From assembly GCA_913051905.1 (NCBI GenBank), contig CAJXBY010000078.1:1-11213 (forward strand): a DNA stretch of 11,213 nt, read 5' to 3'. The notes beneath the pieces are model-generated. The model was not told the DNA's origin and ran no database searches. It saw only the letters and a program-made list of their open reading frames with translations. Below, one piece after another: positions 6,674 to 11,213 of this stretch; the stretch's first letter is position 1; the number at the start of each line of letters is the position of its first letter. The stretch comes from an uncultured Gammaproteobacteria bacterium. Its GTDB lineage: Bacteria; Pseudomonadota; Gammaproteobacteria; Arenicellales; UBA868. Both the position numbers and the translations under genes were made by a program.

Positions 6674-7582
6674 ATGAAAATCGGATTCTTCGGTGTCGGT
6701 CATATGGGTGGGCCCATGGCGGCCAATCTGGTCAAGGCCGGCCATGAGGTGGTGGCCTTTGATCTGGTGCCGGAACTACTGCAGGCCGCCGTGAAAGACG
6801 GCGCCAAGGAAGCCGCCAGTGCCAGCGAAGCGGTGCAGGGCGCCGAAGTGGTTGTCAGCATGCTGCCCTCAGCCGGCGCGGTGCGCGGCCTCTATCTTGG
6901 CGCCAGGGACAGAGAAGACGGGGGCGTCTTGCCACACATCGATAAAAGCGCCCTGATCATCGACTGTTCCACCATTGATGCAGACACCGCCCGTGACGTG
7001 GCTGCCATTGCCAGGGAGCAGGGCAGGGTGATGATCGATGCGCCGGTCTCCGGCGGCGTCGGCGGCGCCAAGGCCGGCACGCTCACCTTTATCTGTGGCG
7101 GCCCCTCCGACGCCATCGACCGGGCCCGCCCGGTGCTGGAATGCATGGGGGCCCAGGTGTTCCGCGCCGGTGACAACGGCGCCGGGCAATTGGCAAAAAT
7201 CTGCAACAACATGCTGCTGGCCATCCACATGATCGGCACCGCCGAAGCCTTGCAGATGGGCGTCGACCATGGCCTGGACCCGGCGGTGCTCTCCGAGATC
7301 ATGAAAGCCAGCTCCGGCGACAACTGGTCCCTGGACAAGTACAACCCCTGGCCCGGTGTCATGGAAAACGTCCCGTCATCCAAAGACTACGAAGGTGGTT
7401 TCGCCGTGAAGCTGATGAACAAGGATCTGGGCCTGGCCCTGCAAGCCGCCCTCAGCACCCAATCCGCCACCCCCATGGGCAACCTGGCAAAAAGCCTCTA
7501 TGCGGCCCATGGAAACCATGGCTACTCCGAAAAAGATTTTTCCAGTATCCAGCGTTTTTTTCGCCACAAAGAAAGCAATTAA
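6674..7582 (+). CDS. mmsB: 3-hydroxyisobutyrate dehydrogenase
   Basis: NAD-dependent 3-hydroxyisobutyrate dehydrogenase, 302 aa, oxidising 3-hydroxyisobutyrate to methylmalonate semialdehyde in valine breakdown in the cytoplasm. Seen: the N-terminal Rossmann motif GVGHMG (7-12), STID (99-102), the substrate loop DAPVSGGVGGAKAG (122-135), and the catalytic lysine K175 in GAGQLAKICNNM. Downstream, SSGDNWSLDKYNPWPGVMEN and DYEGGFAVKLMNKDLGLA separate true HIBADH from tartronate semialdehyde reductases. GGGAGAG precedes the ATG at good distance. It follows the acyl-CoA dehydrogenase by 142 bp of repeat-containing DNA, so it may be in the same transcript or have its own promoter. The last codons (Asn, stop) lie at the edge of the AT-rich repeat downstream. 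Confidence 0.93.
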   Translation: MKIGFFGVGHMGGPMAANLVKAGHEVVAFDLVPELLQAAVKDGAKEAASASEAVQGAEVVVSMLPSAGAVRGLYLGARDREDGGVLPHIDKSALIIDCSTIDADTARDVAAIAREQGRVMIDAPVSGGVGGAKAGTLTFICGGPSDAIDRARPVLECMGAQVFRAGDNGAGQLAKICNNMLLAIHMIGTAEALQMGVDHGLDPAVLSEIMKASSGDNWSLDKYNPWPGVMENVPSSKDYEGGFAVKLMNKDLGLALQAALSTQSATPMGNLAKSLYAAHGNHGYSEKDFSSIQRFFRHKESN

Positions 7583-7602
7583 TAATGAATAATTAATAGT
7601 TA
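7579..7602 (+). repeat. AT-rich repeat, left copy, overlapping the mmsB stop
   Basis: Positions 7579-7598 form a 20-nt block whose exact reverse complement is at 7684-7703. A second 12-nt block, 7591-7602, has its exact reverse complement at 7701-7712. The two blocks occur in the same left-to-right order at both sites, so the arms are not simple mirror images. The mmsB stop codon (7580-7582) lies inside the repeat. Confidence 0.75.
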
Positions 7603-7615
7603 ATAACGAAAACAA

Positions 7616-7649
7616 AAAGGCCGCGCCATAGACTGTGGACGCGGCCTTT
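7616..7649. terminator. Bidirectional intrinsic terminator between mmsB and ectD
   Basis: AAAGGCCGCG (7616-7625) and CGCGGCCTTT (7640-7649) form a perfect 10-bp stem with a 14-nt loop. It has an A-run on the left flank and ATCTTTT on the right, so it can terminate transcription from both the plus-strand mmsB and the minus-strand ectD, which converge here. Confidence 0.85.
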
Positions 7650-7683
7650 ATCTTTTCAGCTGCCGAAGGGTTTTGTCGCGAAT

Positions 7684-7712
7684 TATTAATTATTCATTAT
7701 TAACTATTAATT
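7684..7712 (-). repeat. AT-rich repeat, right copy, overlapping the ectD stop
   Basis: Reverse-complement partner of the repeat beside mmsB: 20 nt (7684-7703) and 12 nt (7701-7712) match exactly. The ectD stop codon (7707-7709) and its last Asn codon fall within it. Confidence 0.75.
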
Positions 7713-8639
7713 ATCGTCCGCTTGCCAAAGCCGATCCGGTTCATGCCCCAGAAACCGAGGACGCCGTTTCCTGGCTGCATAAGGTTTTTTGCAAGTGTTG
7801 TCACGCCGATTGAACACGAAGAACACATTGCTGCGCGGGTCCGGTGACATGTTGGCATTGGAGCCGTGCAGGGTGTTGCAGTCAAACAGCAGCAGGCTGC
7901 CCGCCGGGCCGGTGGGGGCCTCGATGCCATAGCGGTCTATCATTTTTGTCAGCGCGTGCTCTGAAGGCACACCGATCTGCTGGGTTTTCAGTGATTGCCT
8001 GTGGTGCTCGTCCGGTGTGGGGCCCACACAGGGGATAAAATGTTTGTGGGACCCGGGGATCAGCATCAGTGGTCCGTTGAAGGGGTGATTGTCAGTCAGA
8101 ATGATGGAGGCACTGACCGCATGCATGGCCGGCATGCCGTCTTCCGCATGCCAGGTTTCAAAATCGGAATGCCAGTTGAATCCCTTGCCCTTGAAGCCCG
8201 GCTTGTAGTTGATGCGGGACTGATGCACATAATGGCCACCCCCGAGGATCTGCTCCACCCGTTGGGTAAGGCGCGGATCGCGGGCCAGGTGCTGGAATGC
8301 CCGGTGAAGAAAATGCACGGCAAACACGGAACGAATCTCCTGGCTGCCCGGCTCGGTGATCGTGAAAGGTTTGTCCCGGTAGTCCTCCCGATTGAGCAGC
8401 TCGCCCATGGCTTTGGTCAGCGTGGCTACCTCGTCAGGCGGCAGGAAACCGGGTTCGAAAAGAAAACCTTTTTCCTCAAAACGGTCCAGTTGTTGTTCGG
8501 TCAGGGGGCCGGGCAGGTGGCGGCCTTTTACCGTTTGCTCCCGGCGCTCGCGCCAGGGTTGTTCCGGGTGCTGGTGCAACCGGGTGGGGTAGGGGTCGGC
8601 CTGAATCGGGGCCGGGCAAGTCAGGTTCTGCGCTGACAT
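7707..8639 (-). CDS. ectD: Ectoine hydroxylase
   Basis: Non-haem Fe(II)/2-oxoglutarate dioxygenase of the PhyH superfamily that converts ectoine to 5-hydroxyectoine, a compatible solute, in the cytoplasm. It is 310 aa, near the usual 300. The EctD signature is almost complete: FNWHSDFETWHAEDGMP, then SASIILTDN, NGPLMLIPGSH. Iron ligands are H157, D159 and H258, with R269 expected to bind 2-oxoglutarate. Q140 and the NRRDN / FLGHEP tail also fit. The signature clearly separates it from phytanoyl-CoA hydroxylases. I chose the ATG at 8639 because GGAGGTGA, an almost perfect Shine-Dalgarno, ends 4 nt before it; a TTG three bases earlier would also be in frame. The gene stands alone; ectABC are not in the window, so ectoine must be made elsewhere in the genome or imported. 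It converges on mmsB and shares its terminator. Confidence 0.95.
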   Translation of the reverse strand: MSAQNLTCPAPIQADPYPTRLHQHPEQPWRERREQTVKGRHLPGPLTEQQLDRFEEKGFLFEPGFLPPDEVATLTKAMGELLNREDYRDKPFTITEPGSQEIRSVFAVHFLHRAFQHLARDPRLTQRVEQILGGGHYVHQSRINYKPGFKGKGFNWHSDFETWHAEDGMPAMHAVSASIILTDNHPFNGPLMLIPGSHKHFIPCVGPTPDEHHRQSLKTQQIGVPSEHALTKMIDRYGIEAPTGPAGSLLLFDCNTLHGSNANMSPDPRSNVFFVFNRRDNTCKKPYAARKRRPRFLGHEPDRLWQADDN

Positions 8640-8902
8640 CAAATCACCTCCGCGATCTAATCCACAGTTCAGAAACAGCCTGCAATGAGCCGTCTTCGTT
8701 ACACATCTCCAGTCATGGACCAGACAGGAACACAGCCGCCCTCAAGCCACGGGCATGGGCCAGAGCCGCGGGCGGTCGCGTCGGGTCCGTTATTCAGAAA
8801 GCCGGCAGAATGTCCGGCGCCCGTGAAGATAAGGGTTGTGTCGGGAGTTTCAACCCCTGCCACGGGGATTGTCGGGCGAGATGCCCGATTGGCTGGCAGA
8901 AA
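8640..8902. other. Intergenic region upstream of ectD
   Basis: About 260 bp carrying the ectD leader and, presumably, its promoter. I see no convincing -35/-10 pair. Near the right end are short inverted repeats: GGGTTG (8833-8838) with CAACCC (8851-8856), and TCGGGC with GCCCGA (8872-8888). They could be extra hairpins downstream of the DUF1801 gene. No open frame here resembles a gene. Confidence 0.5.
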
Positions 8903-8924
8903 GCCGCAGCTGATCCGCTGCGGC
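8903..8924 (-). terminator. Intrinsic terminator downstream of the DUF1801 gene
   Basis: On the minus strand GCCGCAGC and GCTGCGGC form a perfect 8-bp stem with a 6-nt loop, followed by TTTCT. It lies 10 bp after the stop of the DUF1801-like gene and separates that gene from ectD. Confidence 0.65.
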
Positions 8925-8934
8925 GTGTGGATCT

Positions 8935-9330
8935 TTATGTGAGCCGTTCCAGCCTGCCTTTGCGTTTGGCGATGTTCTTGTAATCCCACTGGATGTCACG
9001 GGATTCACTGAGCCACCTTGCCAGGCGTTCACTATCAATGTCTTCGGCAGAGGTATAGCGCGCTTCGGCAGCCTTGAAACTGCCTTCCTTCGTCAGGCCA
9101 TCAGTCTCGAATGACTGGCCGCTCCAGAACAGCAGGCGGACGCAGTGTTTCAGTTTGCTGTAGCCGACGATAGGGTTGCCGTCCAGAAACCACACCGGGT
9201 GGGCATGCCAGATACGGTTTTCCGCTTCTGGCAGACCCCGAGTAATTTCATGCGCCAGACGATTGCAGATTTCCCTGTCCCCGTCTGCCTGACGGTCGTT
9301 GTAGGCCTGGGTATCCGGATGAATTGCCAT
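8935..9330 (-). CDS. DUF1801-like (YdhG-type) small protein
   Basis: Protein of 131 aa of unknown function, best matched by pattern to DUF1801/YdhG-like proteins. Seen: HEITRGLPEAENRIWHAHPVWFLDGN, a conserved 'W-x-H-P-V-W-F' type core, then NPIVGYSKLKHCVRLLFWSG and a basic C-terminus (YKNIAKRKGRLERLT). No signal peptide or membrane segment. AGGAG sits 5 nt before the ATG. It starts 38 bp after the stop of the DUF899 gene on the same strand, so the two probably form an operon, and a terminator follows it. Pairs of such small proteins are often found in accessory stress-type neighbourhoods, but I cannot assign a reaction. Family assignment is from memory of the fold's sequence pattern. Confidence 0.75.
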   Translation of the reverse strand: MAIHPDTQAYNDRQADGDREICNRLAHEITRGLPEAENRIWHAHPVWFLDGNPIVGYSKLKHCVRLLFWSGQSFETDGLTKEGSFKAAEARYTSAEDIDSERLARWLSESRDIQWDYKNIAKRKGRLERLT

Positions 9331-9368
9331 GTCTGCTCCTGGTATCTATCGGTCAGTGTGCTCGACGA

Positions 9369-10037
9369 CTAGTAATCATCGTGCATGCGCCACCATTGAT
9401 AGGGCGCGCTTTGTGGCCAACCATCGGGCGAGTCTTCCCACTGTTCCTGGCGACCGTACGCGGTGATATCCAGCAGCCGGAAATGGGTATCGAACAGCTC
9501 GCCGCCACGGTTGGTACTGAAGTAGGTGCGGTAGACCTGGTTGTCGTCGTCGCGAATAAACACATTGATCGCAAACCCCTTGCCGGCACCGAACGCATCC
9601 GCGAAACGCCGCTGGTGGTCGGTGTACCAGGGGGCCTGCCAATGCATGCGCTTTTGCAGGGCCAGGATTTCCTGTTGCGGCGCCGGTGAGGTGAACACGA
9701 ACGTCGTATCCCTGGCGTTAACGTGGGCAAGATTATGGCCAATGTTGTCCATCACCATGGAGCACCCTTCGCAGGGCGTGGCGCCGGGCTCCAGCATGGC
9801 GCAATAGACAATCAGTTGCCGGCGCCCCGCAAACAGATCCACCAGCCCCACCTCACCTTGCGGCCCGGTGAAGGTGTAATTGTCTTCCACGGGTACCATG
9901 GGTAACCGGCGGCGCTCGGCAGCCAGTTCGTCCTGCATGCGGGTCAATGCCTTCTCCCTGGCGAGCAGGGCCTGTAGAGACACTTCCCACTCCTTCTGGG
10001 AGGAGATTCGCGGCAGCGCAGTTTTTTCCGAGGTCAT
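9369..10037 (-). CDS. DUF899 thioredoxin-like protein
   Basis: Protein of 222 aa of the DUF899 family, which has a thioredoxin-like fold. Seen: an N-terminal helical stretch (LLAREKALTRMQDELAAERR), RRLPMVPVEDNYTFTGPQG, LVDLFAGRRQLIVYCAML, and a CEGCSMVMD motif in the position of a redox or metal-binding CxxC. These are followed by NARDTTFVFTSPA, FADAFGAGKGFAINVF, and a C-terminal W-rich end. Members are cytoplasmic and their substrates are unknown; a peroxide- or thiol-related role is only a guess from the fold. I chose the ATG at 10037 because GGAG lies 8 nt upstream; a GTG two codons earlier would sit too close to it. It is the first gene of a two-gene unit with the DUF1801-like gene. Confidence 0.85.
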   Translation of the reverse strand: MTSEKTALPRISSQKEWEVSLQALLAREKALTRMQDELAAERRRLPMVPVEDNYTFTGPQGEVGLVDLFAGRRQLIVYCAMLEPGATPCEGCSMVMDNIGHNLAHVNARDTTFVFTSPAPQQEILALQKRMHWQAPWYTDHQRRFADAFGAGKGFAINVFIRDDDNQVYRTYFSTNRGGELFDTHFRLLDITAYGRQEQWEDSPDGWPQSAPYQWWRMHDDY

Positions 10038-10116
10038 GAGCACGACTCCATTCTTTCAGGGTGGTCTACGTCATGATCGAATGGGCCGGGCCGATTTCGA
10101 CAAGGCAGACTCTGGC

Positions 10117-10144
10117 AGTGTATGCCGTTGTCGTGAACGGTCAA
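10117..10144 (-). promoter_or_regulatory. Candidate promoter of the DUF899-DUF1801 unit
   Basis: On the minus strand TTGACC (10139-10144) and TACACT (10117-10122) are separated by 16 bp, giving 5 of 6 and 4 of 6 matches to the sigma70 elements. They lie about 80 bp upstream of the DUF899 ATG, within the 158-bp gap after the alkB terminator. Confidence 0.4.
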
Positions 10145-10195
10145 AAGGGCGCTACCGTATTGAAATAAAAGGCCTTGCTGTGATCAAACGCGCAA

Positions 10196-10230
10196 ACACC
10201 GGTGAGCGACGCAAAGCTGCTCACCGGTGT
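10196..10230 (-). terminator. Intrinsic terminator downstream of alkB
   Basis: ACACCGGTGAGC and GCTCACCGGTGT form a perfect 12-bp stem with an 11-nt loop, starting 5 bp after the alkB stop. On the minus strand it is followed by only a short T stretch (TTTG), but stem strength and position support a terminator. Confidence 0.75.
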
Positions 10231-10235
10231 CATGT

Positions 10236-11111
10236 TCAGGCAATATTGTTAACACGCGGGCCTTCGCGGAACAGCTGATCCAGCTCACCCTGGTAGTAGG
10301 CTTCCACCCGCGGGTTCATCACGCTTTTCCACAGTGGCGGCACCATGGCCAGCAGCATCATGGCGGAATAGCCGGCCGGCAGCTGCGGGCTCTCGTCATA
10401 GTGGCGCAGCACCTGGTAACGCCGCTTGGCGTAGGCGTGGTGGTCGCTGTGACGTTGCAGCTGGAACAGCACCAGATTGGTCACCAGGAAATTCGAGTTC
10501 CAGCTGTGTGCCGGGGTGACCCGCTCATAGCGGCCGGTTTGCAACTTGCGGCGATGCAGGCCGTAGTGCTCAATGTAGTTGACGATCTCCAGCGCCAGCG
10601 CCGCAAAGAAACTCTGGCCAACAAAAAACAGCACGCCCTGCCAGCCCCACAGCACACCGAAGGCCACTGCAAACAGGAAAGAGATGCCGTACCACCAGAT
10701 CAGCTCGTTATGGATGCTGATGTTGTTCTTGCCCTTGCGTTCCAGATACTGCTTTTCCAGTTTCCACGCATTCTTGAAGTTACGCACGAACGCCTTGGGC
10801 AGAAAGTCATACAGGCTCTGGTTATAGCGGCTGGAAGAGGCATCATCCGGGGTGGACACATGCACATGGTGGCCACGCACATGCTCCACCTTGAAGCCGC
10901 CATAGGTCACTGATGACAACAGCAGGCCGCCCATCCAGTTTTCCACCTTCGGATCCTTGTGAATCAGTTCATGGCCCAGGTTGATGGCAATCATGCCGCC
11001 CAGCAGACCGATGGACATGATCCAGCCGAGCATGCCGGCCCAGGAATAGTCATTGTTGACGAACACATGGCCGGCATAGAACAGCAGGCCCAGCCAGGCC
11101 ACAGCCAGCAA
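10236..11111 (-). CDS. alkB: Alkane 1-monooxygenase, N-terminus missing
   Basis: Integral-membrane non-haem di-iron alkane hydroxylase, which oxidises the terminal carbon of n-alkanes using rubredoxin as electron donor. All histidine motifs are present in the 291 visible residues: HELIHK (47-52), EHVRGHH (76-82), NYIEHYG (178-184) and LQRHSDHH (218-225), with VSTPDDASSSR after the second box as in AlkB proteins. Hydrophobic membrane segments occur at about 1-15, 25-45, 137-155 and 158-178. Known AlkB proteins have roughly 90 more residues before the first His box than are seen here. The first two membrane helices, including the one that sets chain-length preference, are therefore missing. The given end (TTG at 11111) is only where the homologous reading fades, not a real start. 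Beyond it the sequence turns into low-complexity DNA. The gene is probably intact in the organism and truncated here by the contig end. Confidence 0.92.
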   Translation of the reverse strand: MLAVAWLGLLFYAGHVFVNNDYSWAGMLGWIMSIGLLGGMIAINLGHELIHKDPKVENWMGGLLLSSVTYGGFKVEHVRGHHVHVSTPDDASSSRYNQSLYDFLPKAFVRNFKNAWKLEKQYLERKGKNNISIHNELIWWYGISFLFAVAFGVLWGWQGVLFFVGQSFFAALALEIVNYIEHYGLHRRKLQTGRYERVTPAHSWNSNFLVTNLVLFQLQRHSDHHAYAKRRYQVLRHYDESPQLPAGYSAMMLLAMVPPLWKSVMNPRVEAYYQGELDQLFREGPRVNNIA

Positions 11112-11213
11112 GACCCAACCACCCCCAGACCCAGCCAGCCAGCCAGGGGGGAGGGAGCAAAAAAAAATATATATTTCAGATACTGGAGAAAATATTAAAT
11201 GTTTATTTGTTTA
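11112..11213. other. Low-complexity tail at the window end, likely assembly artefact
   Basis: Upstream of the alkB homology the DNA changes abruptly. It holds CCAG-type tetranucleotide repeats (about 11130-11146), G- and A-runs (nine A at 11159-11167), then AT-rich sequence. The alkB frame stays open but reads GWLAGSGGGW and then FFIYIES-type residues, unlike any AlkB N-terminus. No ATG or ribosome-binding site is present. Confidence 0.6.

Noticed and set aside
2412..8639. A phytanic-acid-like alpha-oxidation system made of a PhyH-family dioxygenase plus 2-hydroxyacyl-CoA lyase.
   Set aside because: The PhyH-family protein carries the full ectoine hydroxylase signature (WHSDFETWHAEDGMP and related residues). 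It lies in a separate convergent unit beyond the transposase remnant, so the pairing is coincidence.
10227..10913. A 228-codon plus-strand frame opposite alkB.
   Set aside because: It is antisense to a gene with all AlkB histidine motifs and starts inside the alkB terminator region; no support for coding.

Overview
The window looks like chromosomal DNA of a marine, hydrocarbon-using gammaproteobacterium, with an Alcanivorax- or Marinobacter-like lifestyle. The reasons are an integral-membrane alkane hydroxylase (alkB), an ectoine hydroxylase (ectD, a salt-stress gene) and a valine/branched acyl-CoA catabolic gene (mmsB), all with GC-rich codon use. The genus is inference. The left 4.1 kb has a more mixed codon use and is separated from the rest by a decayed transposase, so it may have a different history. 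Either it was acquired horizontally or the assembly is joined there.

Layout. (1) Positions 1-4067 hold a minus-strand operon read right to left: a 2-hydroxyacyl-CoA lyase/oxalyl-CoA decarboxylase-type ThDP enzyme, a CaiB/BaiF CoA-transferase, and a GMC flavin oxidoreductase cut by the left window edge. A candidate promoter with a palindrome over its -35 lies just upstream. (2) Positions 4068-4826 contain no intact gene. They hold the promoter region, an IS1595-family (ISXO2-like) transposase remnant with three in-frame stops, and a G-run leading into the next operon. (3) Positions 4827-7582 on the plus strand encode a MaoC-like hotdog protein, an acyl-CoA dehydrogenase translationally overlapped with it, a heptamer-repeat cluster, and 3-hydroxyisobutyrate dehydrogenase. 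(4) Positions 7583-7706 are a shared bidirectional terminator enclosed by AT-rich inverted repeats. The repeats overlap the stop codons of both convergent genes. (5) Positions 7707-10037 on the minus strand encode ectD and a DUF899-DUF1801 gene pair. (6) Positions 10196-11213 hold a strong terminator and a minus-strand alkB. The 5' end of alkB is lost in a low-complexity tail that looks like a contig-end artefact.

How the genes may work together. In the left operon the transferase could load CoA from formyl-CoA onto a 2-hydroxy acid. The lyase could then cleave the product to a carbonyl compound plus formyl-CoA, which would recycle as CoA donor without ATP. The GMC enzyme could oxidise an alcohol upstream or handle the carbonyl product. 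Oxalate breakdown by the same enzyme pair is the conservative alternative, but several residues fit it poorly. The plus-strand genes fit short or branched acyl-CoA oxidation. AlkB would start alkane attack and EctD would make 5-hydroxyectoine as a compatible solute.
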